In this document: piece after piece, positions 17,194 to 27,683 of the stretch
Position numbering within the stretch: position 1 is the first letter of the stretch
Layout of the letters: every line of letters begins with the position of its first letter
Source: Austwickia sp.
GTDB taxonomy: Bacteria; Actinomycetota; Actinomycetes; Actinomycetales; Dermatophilaceae
Reading direction: 5' to 3'
NCBI GenBank assembly: GCA_016699675.1
Contig: CP064985.1
Span: 2,046,001 to 2,110,000, forward strand
DNA: 64,000 bases
The notes under the pieces: generated by a model
What the model was told of the DNA's origin: nothing
Seen by the model: the letters and a program-made list of their open reading frames with translations, nothing else
Databases searched by the model: none
Translations under genes and position numbers: made by a program

Positions 17194-17655
17194 ATGAGCA
17201 GCGACCTGGAACACTTCGTCACCGCGCAGGACTCGGGCGGGACCTACGCGACGGCCCTGTCCGAGCTGCGCCGCGGGCGCAAGACCAGCCACTGGATGTG
17301 GTTCGTGTTCCCGCAGATCAGCGGGCTGGGATTCAGCGCGATGGCGCAGCGGTACGCGATCACCGACCTCGCCCAGGCCCGCGCCTACCTGGCCCATCCC
17401 GTCCTCGGCCCCCGGCTGGTCGAGGCGGCGCAGGCGGCGCTTCACGCGCCGGCTCGGGACGTCGGCGCCCTGCTCGGCGGCATCGACGCGGTGAAGCTGC
17501 GCAGCTCGATGACCCTGTTCGAGGCGGCCGCGGCCGACCAGCCGGACCCGGCAGATCAGCCGGGCCGGCCAGTCCTCGACGGCTCGGTGTTCGCCCAGGT
17601 GCTGGACCGCCACTACGGCGGCGAGCGCGACGAGGAGACGCTGCGTCGCCTCTAA
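17194..17655 (+). CDS. DUF1810 family protein
   Basis: A 153-residue protein. The conserved DUF1810 core reads ELRRGRKTSHWMWFVFPQ then GLGFSAMAQRYAI, with a C-terminal MTLFEAA...FAQVLDRHYGGERDEETLRRL. Family members are small cytosolic proteins of unknown role. The ATG at 17194 starts the similarity (SSDLEHFVTAQ). It follows the MurR gene by 60 bases, but its content suggests no link to cell-wall recycling. Confidence 0.85.
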   Translation: MSSDLEHFVTAQDSGGTYATALSELRRGRKTSHWMWFVFPQISGLGFSAMAQRYAITDLAQARAYLAHPVLGPRLVEAAQAALHAPARDVGALLGGIDAVKLRSSMTLFEAAAADQPDPADQPGRPVLDGSVFAQVLDRHYGGERDEETLRRL

Positions 17656-17750
17656 GTGACCTTGACGTCGGCTCCGAAGCCGAGTCACCTGCACCGACTC
17701 GGATCTGGCCGCCGGGGGGACCCTGGCTCGCCGGGACCACGCCGAGGAGT

Positions 17751-18605
17751 TCACACCAGAGCACCCAGCTCCTCGGCGCGCCCGCCCACCCACGCCGCGT
17801 CGCGGTCCGCCGCCTCCGCCCCGCCACCGGCGACGAGCGCCGCGAACGCGGGATCGGACCCGGCGAGATCCCGCAGGTCGGCGCCATCACGGCGCTGGGC
17901 CTCCTGCACCGCGTCGAGCAACCCACGCCGCTGGACCGCGCTCGCCCCGTAGCCCTCGCACAGCGCCAACAGCCGCTCGGCCCGCTCCGGCATGCCGGGC
18001 AGGACGCCGTACTCCCGAAGCACCATCGCGTCGTCCGCCATCAGCGGCACCCAGCGCCAGGCTGCCCAGGCCAGGTCCTCCACGGGGTCACCGGGCCGGG
18101 CGAAGTCGAAGTCGAGGAGGACCAGGCGCGCGTCGGGGGTGCGGACGGCGTTGTACGGCGAGACGTCGCGATGGCAGACCACCTCGCCGGGCGCCAGCGG
18201 TCCGGCCGGCGCCAGGCGCCAGGTGCGCGTGGCCCCCGCCGGGCCGGGCAGCAGCGCGACGGTCGACGGGTCGAAACCGGCCTGGGCGTCGTGGAATCCG
18301 CGCAGCCACCGCCCCACCTCGGCACACGCCTGCCCGGTGCGGAACCACGGCGCGAGCACCACCCCGCCGCCGAGGATCCCGACCTCGCCCACGACGTACG
18401 ACAGGACTTCCCGCCCCGACGCGTCGTACCCCATCGGTTCCGGCACCCCGACGAACCCGCGCGCCCGAACGTGCCGCAGCAGCGCGTGCACCAGGGGCGT
18501 CCAGGGCCCGGCGCCGCGCCGGACGGTGTCCCCGACCCGGACCACCACGCTCGTCTGGCCGCCCGCCAGCGGCGTCTCCTGCGGCCCCGGGGACCCCGTG
18601 TCCAT
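17751..18605 (-). CDS. Aminoglycoside phosphotransferase (APH)-family protein
   Basis: A 284-residue kinase-like protein. The catalytic loop is VCHRDVSPYNAV and the metal-binding Asp follows in LVLLDFDFARPGDP, both as in the APH/choline-kinase superfamily. The N-terminal TSVVVRVGDTVRR replaces the usual nucleotide-binding strand. The ATG at 18605 is preferred over an in-frame ATG at 18662 because the domain begins soon after it. These proteins phosphorylate small hydroxylated molecules; resistance to an antibiotic cannot be assumed. It stands alone, divergent from the next gene. Confidence 0.8.
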   Translation of the reverse strand: MDTGSPGPQETPLAGGQTSVVVRVGDTVRRGAGPWTPLVHALLRHVRARGFVGVPEPMGYDASGREVLSYVVGEVGILGGGVVLAPWFRTGQACAEVGRWLRGFHDAQAGFDPSTVALLPGPAGATRTWRLAPAGPLAPGEVVCHRDVSPYNAVRTPDARLVLLDFDFARPGDPVEDLAWAAWRWVPLMADDAMVLREYGVLPGMPERAERLLALCEGYGASAVQRRGLLDAVQEAQRRDGADLRDLAGSDPAFAALVAGGGAEAADRDAAWVGGRAEELGALV

Positions 18606-18685
18606 GCGGGCAGTCAACCCCAGCGAACCCGAGTCAGCACCGGGTTTTCGCGGATGGCGCACAGGCTGCCCTCATCCGCGCCGCC

Positions 18686-18691
18686 TACGGT
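18686..18691 (+). promoter_or_regulatory. Leaderless -10 element TACGGT
   Basis: TACGGT plus seven bases (CCAGCGC) then the ATG at 18699, matching the TANNNT-N7-start pattern. Confidence 0.6.
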
Positions 18692-18698
18692 CCAGCGC

Positions 18699-19640
18699 AT
18701 GACCCTGACTCCGCTCCTCATGCCGGCCTTCGCCTCGGCGCCGGCCCGCACCGTGCCCGACCGGGCCTCCGGGGAACCCGACTGGGCTGCTTGGGCCGAC
18801 TACTTCGAGGAGAACGCCGCGACGCAGGACGCCCTGGAGTGCGCGATCGACTGGGGCGAGCCGGTAACGATGCCGACCCACCGGCAGCGCGCGTGGGCCG
18901 CCTCGCTGCAACGGTTCCAGGTCGGCGAGTCGGGCGACGGGGCCCACCTGCTGGGGGAGCTCGCCCGCGGCTGGGAGGACGACGTCCTGCCCGCCACCCG
19001 CGCGTTCGTCGCGGAGGAGCGTGGCCACGCCCGGCTGCTCCGGGTCCTGCTGGCGCGGTTCGGGGCGGTGCCGATCGAGCGGCACTGGAGCGACGCGGCG
19101 TTCGTGGTGGCGCGCCGGAGCATGGGGGTCGCGACCGAGCTGTCGGTCATCGCGGTCGCGGAGGGCGTGGCGCTGGTCTACTACGGTCGCCTCGCCGAAG
19201 GAGCCCCCGACCCGGTCATCCGCGGGGTGGCCCGCCGGATCCTCGCGGACGAGCTGGGGCACGTCCCGTTCGTCGAGTCGCGCATCGCGGTGGACCTGGC
19301 GCGGTGGGGCCGGGCGCGACAGTGGGCGTTGCGGGCCTTGTGGTGGGCGGCGGGGGTCGGGGGGACCGCCGTCCTGGCTCTCGACCACTCGGCGGTCCTG
19401 CGCGAGTGCGGCACGACGCGACGCGCCGCCGTCCGGGCCGCGTGGGCGAGCGTCCGCGACGTACGGCATGCGACGTACGCCCGAGCCGCCTCCCTCCGCT
19501 CCCACCGGAAGTTGCAGATGGCGGCGAGCGGGGTTGCGGCGGAAGGCCGTACGGCGTCCGCAGCCTCGCCCGTGCCGCGGGCGACGGGAACGGTCACCGG
19601 CGACGGCGCCGTACGTCGTTCGCCGGTGCCGCACCGGTAA
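18699..19640 (+). CDS. Ferritin-like diiron protein
   Basis: A 313-residue, mostly helical protein. Two E-x-x-H-type metal motifs lie about 75 residues apart: AEERGHARLL (about residue 106) and ADELGHVPFVES (about 183). Helices with single Glu residues sit between them, the pattern of a ferritin-like four-helix diiron centre as in AurF-type oxygenases or related hypothetical hydroxylases. The reaction is unknown. The last 60 residues are basic and Ala/Arg-rich with no visible fold. A leaderless promoter supports the ATG at 18699. Confidence 0.65.
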   Translation: MTLTPLLMPAFASAPARTVPDRASGEPDWAAWADYFEENAATQDALECAIDWGEPVTMPTHRQRAWAASLQRFQVGESGDGAHLLGELARGWEDDVLPATRAFVAEERGHARLLRVLLARFGAVPIERHWSDAAFVVARRSMGVATELSVIAVAEGVALVYYGRLAEGAPDPVIRGVARRILADELGHVPFVESRIAVDLARWGRARQWALRALWWAAGVGGTAVLALDHSAVLRECGTTRRAAVRAAWASVRDVRHATYARAASLRSHRKLQMAASGVAAEGRTASAASPVPRATGTVTGDGAVRRSPVPHR

Positions 19641-20137
19641 CGTCGGCCGATGCCCCGCGCGTCGGGGCCAGGAGACGCGTCGGGGCCGGGAAACGCGTGC
19701 GTGCCGGGGGAGCGCGTCAGTGCCGGGGAACGCGAGAGCGGGCGGGGCGCTCGGGCGCGGGCGGTTGCTGGCCGCGCCCCGGCTCTTCGGCGTCGTCGGC
19801 GTCCCCACGTTGCATCGACGACCAGGTCATTCGTTGCCCCCTTCGCCCCTCGGCCGGCCGCGGCACCCCCTGTGACACGCGATGTTGTCGGCCACGAGGC
19901 CGTTTTCAGAGTAGGACACGCGTCCGACATGGCGCCAGGGGATCGCGCAGACCGCCCCGGGCTGGGCTAGCGTGGGTCAGTGCCCACACGGGCCGGAACG
20001 GCTCAGGGGGGAGCCGCGAACCGGCTGCGGAAAACATCTCCGGCGAGCAGCGTCTGCGCCGATCAGAAAGCCGAAAAGCCATGTCGGGCGCGACGAATCG
20101 TGGAATGGCTGCCGGTGGTAGCGGTGAGGAGATGGCC
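19641..20137. other. Intergenic region of about 500 bp with GCGTCGGGGCC repeats
   Basis: The first 100 bases hold degenerate repeats of GCGTCGGGGCCGGGAAAC (from 19657). A possible small minus-strand ORF lies at 19717-19830. On the plus strand TAGCGT at 19968-19973 is a possible promoter. It would give a leader of about 160 bases before the hydrolase start, containing the stem CGGCTC-AGGGGG-GAGCCG. No riboswitch class is recognised. Confidence 0.5.
19717..19830 (-). CDS. Possible 37-residue small protein
   Basis: A short minus-strand frame beginning MTWSSMQRGDADDAEEPG and ending PARSRVPRH. AGGGGG lies six bases before the ATG and a TACTCT -10-like hexamer occurs at 19913-19908. The peptide is acidic then basic, with no known family. 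The case rests only on signals and position in an otherwise empty interval. Confidence 0.25.
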   Translation of the reverse strand: MTWSSMQRGDADDAEEPGRGQQPPAPERPARSRVPRH

Positions 20138-20998
20138 ATGCAGGAGACGCTCGTCGAGGTGCCGGGCGGCCGGATCGCCGTGCAGTCGTACGGCGGAAGT
20201 GGTCGTGACGTGCTCTTTCTGCACGGTGTGGGCTTCTGCGGCCCCCAGTGGCGGGCGTTTGCCGAGACGGTCAGCGACCGGTGCCGGCCGTTCTCGCTGG
20301 ACCTGCCGGGCCATGCCCACTCGACCGTGCCGATGCGCTCCGCCGACGACAGCTGGCGCCACCTGGCCACCGCCGCGCGCGGGGCGGGACTCGATCGGCC
20401 GTTCCTGGTCGCGCACGACACGTCGATCTGGGCGGCCGTCGTCGCCGCCATCAAGGAGCCCGACGCCTTTTCCGGTCTCATGCTGGTCGGGGGCACGATG
20501 ACCCGCATCGCCCAGTCGGTGCCCCTGGCCGAAGACCCCCACTTCGAGCGACTCCTGCGGGAGCGGTTCCGGCTCGGTGAGACGGGCCTGGGTCGCGACT
20601 CTGCGGAGACGTTCCAGCACGAGATGGTGGCCACCGCGGCCCGCGACTGGATGCTCACCGACCTCGGGGCCGGCTACTACGACGAGGTGGGGCACTCGCT
20701 GGTGTTCGGCCCGGACGACACGTGGATGAACACCCCGACGGCCTCGACAGTCCTCGCCGCGCAGCGGGTGGACCGCGACCACGAGTACTACCCCGACGTC
20801 GACCTCTACACCCGCCTGACCGTCCCCACCTGGTTCGTGTTCCTGGAGCACGGCTTCGACAGCAACGTCGACCTGAACCACGCGCCGCTCGCGGAGGCGA
20901 AGCACATGCGCCTGCGCCGGCTCGACGCCGGTCAGTTCCCGCAGTACACCGACGTGGCCGCGCTGGCCGAGGTGCTCACCGAGGCCCTCGCGGACTGA
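20138..20998 (+). CDS. Alpha/beta hydrolase with altered catalytic residues
   Basis: A 286-residue alpha/beta-hydrolase. The oxyanion-hole segment is FLHGVGFCGPQW, the nucleophile elbow reads FLVAHDTSIWAAVV, and a cap domain precedes WFVFLEHGFDSNVDL. The elbow has Asp where lipases have Ser, as in epoxide hydrolases and dehalogenases. The C-terminal position that normally supplies the catalytic His (GHFPQ) reads DAGQFPQYTD, with Gln. Activity may therefore be altered or lost. The ATG at 20138 is chosen for GAGGAG at a good distance; ATGs at 20081 and 20132 are in frame. Confidence 0.8.
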   Translation: MQETLVEVPGGRIAVQSYGGSGRDVLFLHGVGFCGPQWRAFAETVSDRCRPFSLDLPGHAHSTVPMRSADDSWRHLATAARGAGLDRPFLVAHDTSIWAAVVAAIKEPDAFSGLMLVGGTMTRIAQSVPLAEDPHFERLLRERFRLGETGLGRDSAETFQHEMVATAARDWMLTDLGAGYYDEVGHSLVFGPDDTWMNTPTASTVLAAQRVDRDHEYYPDVDLYTRLTVPTWFVFLEHGFDSNVDLNHAPLAEAKHMRLRRLDAGQFPQYTDVAALAEVLTEALAD

Positions 20999-21068
20999 CG
21001 GACCGGGGCGCCCCCGTCAGCGGCCGACCAAACCGCCGCCGCTCAGCGGGGCCGCCCGCCGACGCCGC

Positions 21069-21977
21069 TCAGCGGCCGACGAGCCGGGCCAGCAGGTAGG
21101 CCTCGGTCCCCGCGAGGCCGGTCGACAGGTAGAGCGTGCGCTGGGCCGCGGTCGTGCGCCCGGGCACCAGGCCCGCCACCACGTCGCCCAACCCCTCGAC
21201 GGGCGGCCCGTCCTCGCCGAGCGCGGTCGGCGCCATGTCCGCCCACTGGTGCGGCGAGTCGGAGACGATGACGTCGCAGGCGGCGCCGAGGTCGGCGGGC
21301 AGCTCCGAGGCCCCGCGGGCCTTGGGACCGACGCTGGCCACGTACGCCCCCGGTTCGATCCACGCCGTCTCGATCACCGGCTCCCTGGCCGTCGTCGCGA
21401 GCACGATCAGGTCGGCCCCCGCGACGGCGTCCCGGGCGGTGGCGCAGGGCCGTACGTCGAGGCCCAGCTCGGCCGCGGCGCGCCCGGCGAACGCCTGCGG
21501 CTTGCCCGGCGTGGGCGAGTACACGCGCACCTCGGTGAGGGTGTGGCCGGCGTTGATGGCCCAGAGCTGCGCGTACGCCTGGGTGCCCGTGCCGATCAGC
21601 GCCAGCGTGCTCGCGTCCCGCCGGGCCAGCGCCCCCGCAGCGACCCCGCCGAGGGCGCCCGTGCGGCGGGGCTCGAGCTCGTGGCCGATGGCGATGCCCC
21701 GGACCTCGCCCGTCGCCTCGTCGTGCACGACGGTCAGCTGCTCGGCGGCCCGGCCGCCCGGCAACGGCAGGGTGGCGTAGGACCGGAACCCGTACCACTC
21801 CCCGCGCAGCCGTCCCGCCGTGAAGACCAGCAGGCCATCGTCGAGGTTCGCCGTCACCCTGGCCGGCCCGACCAGGTCGCCCGCGGAGTGCGCGACCAGC
21901 GCCTCGCGCATCCACGCCACGGCCTGCGGCGCCCCGAGCTCCGTGCGGATGAAGGTGTCGTCGATGATCCGTGCCAT
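21069..21977 (-). CDS. Ornithine cyclodeaminase / mu-crystallin family protein
   Basis: A 302-residue NAD(P)-binding protein of the OCD/mu-crystallin family. It carries the substrate-domain GEWYGFRSYATLP, the dinucleotide-binding LALIGTGTQAYAQL (about residues 125-138) and VRVYSPTPGK after strand 2. Members include ornithine cyclodeaminase, alanine dehydrogenases and ketimine reductases, and the substrate is not clear. It is divergent from the inositol genes, sharing a 208-bp spacer that contains a dyad at 22051-22066. Confidence 0.8.
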   Translation of the reverse strand: MARIIDDTFIRTELGAPQAVAWMREALVAHSAGDLVGPARVTANLDDGLLVFTAGRLRGEWYGFRSYATLPLPGGRAAEQLTVVHDEATGEVRGIAIGHELEPRRTGALGGVAAGALARRDASTLALIGTGTQAYAQLWAINAGHTLTEVRVYSPTPGKPQAFAGRAAAELGLDVRPCATARDAVAGADLIVLATTAREPVIETAWIEPGAYVASVGPKARGASELPADLGAACDVIVSDSPHQWADMAPTALGEDGPPVEGLGDVVAGLVPGRTTAAQRTLYLSTGLAGTEAYLLARLVGR

Positions 21978-22050
21978 GTCTGAGGATTCTGCCGGGGTGG
22001 CCGGCCGGATCGGCCTGGGCCGACCGTGAGGAGGCCGACAAAGGTCGCAA

Positions 22051-22110
22051 ATTCAGTTGTCTGAATGTTCGCACAATAGGTTGACAGCGACTGCGGCCCG
22101 CGGCTTGAAT
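22051..22110 (+). promoter_or_regulatory. Operator-like dyad and promoter upstream of inositol genes
   Basis: ATTCAG-TTGT-CTGAAT (22051-22066) is a perfect six-base dyad whose flanks extend the symmetry imperfectly. Fourteen bases downstream is TTGACA (22081-22086), an 18-base spacer and TTGAAT (22105-22110), a good sigma-70-type promoter for the gene at 22186. The dyad is placed to bind a regulator next to the -35. Confidence 0.55.
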
Positions 22111-22185
22111 GGAGCGGTCGAGGCCCGCCGTACCACCAGCCGGACCGCCTCCGCCGCCCGCCGACGACCGCCGAAAGGTCCAGCG

Positions 22186-23259
22186 ATGAGCCCCAACCCG
22201 CGCCCGCTCAACACGATGACCGAGGCCGGCCCCACCGTCCTCTGGAACGACTCCGCCGACCCCAGGGAGCTGACCGAGTCCATCTCGTACGGCGCGGTCG
22301 GCGCGACCTGCAACCCGGTCATCGCGGTGAACTGCGTCAAGGCCGACATGCCCCGGTGGACCCAGCGCATCGCCGAGATCGCCGCCGAACACCCCACCAT
22401 GAGGGAGGCCGAGATCGGCTGGCGCGTGGTCGAGGAGCTCTCCATCGACGCGGCCAAGCTGCTCGAGCCGGCCTTCGAGAAGTACGCCGGGGTCAACGGG
22501 CGCCTCTCCATGCAGACCGACCCGCGGCTGCACCGCGACGCCAAGGCCCTCGCCGACCAGGCGGAACACTTCCACGGCCTGGCCAAGAACATCATCGTCA
22601 AGATCCCGGCCACCTCGGTCGGCCTGGTGGCCATCGAGGACGCGACGTACCGCGGGGTGTCCGTCAACGTCACCGTCTCCTTCACCGTCGCCCAGGCCGT
22701 CCAGGCGGGCGAGGCCATCGAGCGCGGGCTGAAGCGGCGCGAGGCCGAGGGCAAGTCCGTGGCGGACATGGGGCCGGTCGTGACGATCATGGTCGGGCGG
22801 ATCGACGACTGGCTGAAGGACTGCTACGCGGCCGACAAGCTCTGCTTCGACCCCGGCTATCTGGAGTGGGCGGGCGTCGCGGTGATGAAGAAGGCGTACG
22901 CCGAGTTCGGCGCGCGCGGTCTGCGCGCCCGGCTGCTCGCGGCGGCCTACCGTAACGCGCTGCAGTGGACGGAGTTCGTCGGCGGCGCCATCGTGCTCTC
23001 CCCGCCGTTCGCGTGGCAGCAACGCTTCCAGGGCAGCGGCATCGACCCGCAGCCGAGGATGGACGTGCCGGTCGACCCCGCCGTCGTCGAGACGCTGTCG
23101 ACGCAGATGCCGGAGTTCCGCAAGGCGTACGACGTGGACGGCATGACGCCGGAGGAGTTCGACAGCTTCGGCGCGACCCGCAAGACGCTGCGCCAGTTCC
23201 TGGCCGCCGACGCCGAGCTGGAGCAGATCGTCGTCGACGTGCTGGTCCCCAAGGCCTGA
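22186..23259 (+). CDS. Transaldolase-family protein of the inositol locus
   Basis: A 357-residue TIM-barrel protein of the transaldolase family. The Schiff-base Lys lies in NIIVKIPATSVGLVAIEDA, preceded by GATCNPVIAVNCVK and followed by GVSVNVTVSFTVAQAV and VVTIMVGRIDDWL. Transaldolase-like proteins of this length accompany actinobacterial myo-inositol clusters, and IolD and IolG follow immediately here. Its substrate is not established; an aldol step on an inositol-derived intermediate is a guess. AAAGG lies before the ATG at 22186. Confidence 0.8.
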   Translation: MSPNPRPLNTMTEAGPTVLWNDSADPRELTESISYGAVGATCNPVIAVNCVKADMPRWTQRIAEIAAEHPTMREAEIGWRVVEELSIDAAKLLEPAFEKYAGVNGRLSMQTDPRLHRDAKALADQAEHFHGLAKNIIVKIPATSVGLVAIEDATYRGVSVNVTVSFTVAQAVQAGEAIERGLKRREAEGKSVADMGPVVTIMVGRIDDWLKDCYAADKLCFDPGYLEWAGVAVMKKAYAEFGARGLRARLLAAAYRNALQWTEFVGGAIVLSPPFAWQQRFQGSGIDPQPRMDVPVDPAVVETLSTQMPEFRKAYDVDGMTPEEFDSFGATRKTLRQFLAADAELEQIVVDVLVPKA

Positions 23260-23276
23260 GCCGTGTTATCCACAGG

Positions 23277-23340
23277 GCGACCGTTCGTGACCAGCGCAAA
23301 GGGTGCCATGGCACCCAAAGGGCAGGTCACGAACGGTCGC
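23277..23340. repeat. 64-bp palindromic element, copy 2, intergenic
   Basis: Arms GCGACCGTTCGTGACC (23277-23292) and its exact complement (23325-23340) enclose GGGTGCC-AT-GGCACCC (23301-23316). The sequence is nearly the same as the element inside anmK-murQ at 15152-15211. Here it lies just after the transaldolase stop and before iolD, where it could act as an attenuator or mRNA-stability structure. Confidence 0.9.
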
Positions 23341-23381
23341 TGTGAGCGAGAAGCCATGAACGCCGTGACGAGGGAGTCCCG

Positions 23382-25307
<1,926 letters not shown>

Positions 25308-25344
25308 CCGACCATCGGCCCTGCCGAGCTCACCGGAGGTCAAC

Positions 25345-25892
25345 GTGCGGATCGGGATCGCCGGCGTCGGGCGCATCGGCGCGCTGCACGCCGCCACGCT
25401 GGCCGGGGCAGGGCACGAGTTGCTGCTCGCGGACCTCGACGCGGCCCGCGCGGCGCAGGTGGCCGCGGGCCTGACCGGCCCCGGGGGTGCACCGGCAACA
25501 GCCCGCGTCGTCGCCGGCGCGGCCGAGCTGTTCGTCGCGGGCGTCGACGCGCTGGTGGTGGCCAGCGCCACCGACACCCACGCCGGCCTGCTGCGCCGAG
25601 CGCTGGTCGAGGGGGTGCCGGTGTTCTGCGAGAAGCCGGTCAGCCCCGCCCTGGGCGAGACCATCGAGCTGGCCGAGCTGGAGCGCGCGACGGGCACGTT
25701 CGCACAGATCGGCTTCCAGCGCCGGTTCGATGCCGGCTACCGCCGGGCCCGGGCGGCGGTGGAGTCGGGCGAGCTGGGCGCGGTGCACTCGGTGCGGGCC
25801 GCGACGCTGGACAACGCCCCGCCCCCGGCCAGCTATATCGCGGCGTCCGGCGGGATCTTCGCCGACTGCTGCATCCACGACTTCGACGTCAC
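25345..25892 (+). pseudogene. iolG: Inositol 2-dehydrogenase, 5' part (interrupted by island)
   Basis: The N-terminal 182 codons of a Gfo/Idh/MocA dehydrogenase: Rossmann motif RIGIAGVGRIGALHAATL, the catalytic-lysine EKPVSP and GFQRRFDAGYRRAR, up to CIHDFDV. After codon 182 the frame continues into unrelated sequence (ending at 26118). The missing half, starting IRYLTGREVV, resumes at 33667. IolG oxidises myo-inositol to scyllo-inosose. Rejoined, the two parts give 360 residues, close to family length. GGAGG precedes the GTG start. The gene is broken as found, so this strain would need another inositol dehydrogenase. Confidence 0.9.
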
Positions 25893-26148
25893 CGCCACGC
25901 AGAAACTGCTCGTGCAACAGCGACTGGCTCGCTTCCCAGGTGACATCCGCGACCGAGCGGCCCTGTCCATCCCCATCGGAGAAAATGTGCCCCCCAGCGC
26001 GTGGACCGGGCTGTTGGCGTCCCTGCTGCAGCTCATCGATCAACCGCACCTCGTTGTCCAGGCCCTGTCTGTCAAGGTGCAGTGGGACAGCCGGTGGGTC
26101 CGGTTGTGTGGTGGTTGACGGGGCGAGAGAGCAGATGGATCGGTGACG
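25892..26148. other. Non-coding left end of the island
   Basis: About 250 bases between the iolG break and the first IS3 orfA. No frame resembles a protein. It contains CCAGGTGACATCCGCGACCG and CTGTCCATCCCCATCGGAG, phrases that look like terminal sequence of an insertion element (GGTGACAT recurs at 29245-29252), but no inverted-repeat partner could be placed with confidence. Confidence 0.4.
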
Positions 26149-26517
26149 ATGAGTCAGGCGGATCGGCCGGCGCGGTCTTCGCGGCGTAGGTTCACGGCGG
26201 CGTTTAAGGCGGCGGTGGTCCAGGAGTATGACGCGGCGGACGGTCCGGGGGCGCGGGGCGCGATTTTGCGTCGTGAGGGTTTGTATGACTCTCATGTGCA
26301 GAAGTGGCGCAAAGCGGTCGAGGAGGGCCGTTTGCAGGATACCCCGGTTGCGGGTCTGACCCCGAGCCGGGACCGTTCGCGGCAGGCCCAGTTAGAGGCC
26401 GAGAATGTGCGGTTGCAGGCCGAGTTGGACATGACGAAATCGATGTTGGAGGTCATGGGAAAAGCACACGCGCTCTTGGAGACGGTGTCCAAGAGCGCGC
26501 CGGGAAAGCAGCAGTGA
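26149..26517 (+). CDS. IS3-family transposase OrfA
   Basis: A 122-residue DNA-binding subunit with a helix-turn-helix segment (RRRFTAAFKAAVVQEYDA ... LRREGLYDSHVQKWRKAV) and a C-terminal leucine-rich coiled coil (LEAENVRLQAELDMTKSM). The ATG at 26149 is preferred; one at 26143 is two codons upstream. Its stop overlaps the orfB GTG (GTGA at 26514), placing orfB in the -1 frame, the standard IS3 arrangement for frameshifted or coupled expression. Confidence 0.9.
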   Translation: MSQADRPARSSRRRFTAAFKAAVVQEYDAADGPGARGAILRREGLYDSHVQKWRKAVEEGRLQDTPVAGLTPSRDRSRQAQLEAENVRLQAELDMTKSMLEVMGKAHALLETVSKSAPGKQQ

Positions 26518-27563
26518 CCGCGGTGCTGTGGCCCGCGTTCGAGGCGATCGAGGCCCTGGCCGGGACCAGCGCTGCGTCGGCGTTGACCGGGATTGCCCGC
26601 TCGAGTGTGTATCGGTGGCGGGCCCGGGACAGGAAACCGTTCGGACCGTCTCGGGCGCCCAAACCCAAGGTGATGCCCTCGGCGTTGAGCCCCGCTGAGA
26701 CGGCTGCTGTGCTGGAGGTCCTCAACAGCGACCGGTTCGCCGATAAGGCCCCCGCGCAGGTGTGGGCCACGCTGCTGGACGAGGGCCGGTACCTGTGCTC
26801 GGTATCCACGATGTACCGAATCCTGCGTGCTCACCAGCAAGTTCGTGAGCGGCGGGCGGTCGCTTCCCACCCCTCGCGGGTCAAGCCGCAGCTGCTGGCT
26901 ACCGGCCCCGATCAGGTGTTCAGCTGGGACATCACCAAACTCAAGGGCCCGAGCAAGGGGGTGTACTACAGCGCGTACGTGATGATTGATATCTACTCCC
27001 GGAAAATCATTCACGTCGAAGTCCATACCCGTGAGGATAAGGTGTTGGCCCGCGACTTCATCGATGCCGCGATCCGCGCGAACCGCGGCGTCCTGCCTCG
27101 ATACATTCATTCGGATAATGGCGGCCCGATGACCTCGGGCACCGTCGCGCAGCTCCTGTCGGCGCTGGATATCACCAGGTCGTTGTCGCGACCCAAGGTC
27201 AGTAACGACAATCCCTACTCCGAAGCGGCGTTTAAAACCCTCAAGTACTGTCCTGCCTTCCCCGACGACTTCGGGTCGCTGATCGACGCGCAAATATTCA
27301 TGCGCGATTTCGCCGGCTACTACAACCAGCATCACCGGCATTGCGGGATCGGGCTGTACACCCCTTGTTCCGTCCATGACGGGACCTGGCGCGATCAACG
27401 CCGGACCCGTCAAGAGACCCTGGACGCGGCCTGGCGGGCCCGTCCCGACCGTTTCCCGGGCGGCCGCCCCCAGGCACCCAAGGTGCCGACCAAGGCCTGG
27501 ATCAACCAGCCGCCAGCCAGCATCCAGACCAGCTCCGCTTCCCACACTTCCGAAGCGGCCTAA
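26514..27563 (+). CDS. IS3-family transposase OrfB (DDE)
   Basis: A 349-residue integrase-core transposase. The DDE residues lie in VFSWDITKLKG, YIHSDNGGPM and NDNPYSEAAFKTLK, in the correct order and spacing, after an HTH_21 segment (LCSVSTMYRILRAHQQVRERR). The frame is intact, so the element may still be active. The coding strand uses noticeably less extreme GC at third positions than the host genes around it, consistent with recent arrival. Confidence 0.92.
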   Translation: MTAVLWPAFEAIEALAGTSAASALTGIARSSVYRWRARDRKPFGPSRAPKPKVMPSALSPAETAAVLEVLNSDRFADKAPAQVWATLLDEGRYLCSVSTMYRILRAHQQVRERRAVASHPSRVKPQLLATGPDQVFSWDITKLKGPSKGVYYSAYVMIDIYSRKIIHVEVHTREDKVLARDFIDAAIRANRGVLPRYIHSDNGGPMTSGTVAQLLSALDITRSLSRPKVSNDNPYSEAAFKTLKYCPAFPDDFGSLIDAQIFMRDFAGYYNQHHRHCGIGLYTPCSVHDGTWRDQRRTRQETLDAAWRARPDRFPGGRPQAPKVPTKAWINQPPASIQTSSASHTSEAA

Positions 27564-27683
27564 CCCGGATCGTTCACGAGACTCGGGTGTGATCGGCGCG
27601 TAGAAGCACGGAAGTGCCTGTCCAGCAAGGGAAACTTGGGTTTGCGACGACTCAAGATCTCCGAACCGGAAGGCACTCCGTAG

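Noticed and set aside
17751..18605. Antibiotic-resistance phosphotransferase
   Set aside because: Only the general APH kinase motifs are visible; nothing supports a specific drug substrate, so a resistance claim is not made.
19980..20137. Leader of the alpha/beta hydrolase considered as a riboswitch
   Set aside because: Only one short stem (CGGCTC/GAGCCG) is clear and no conserved core of a known riboswitch class could be matched.
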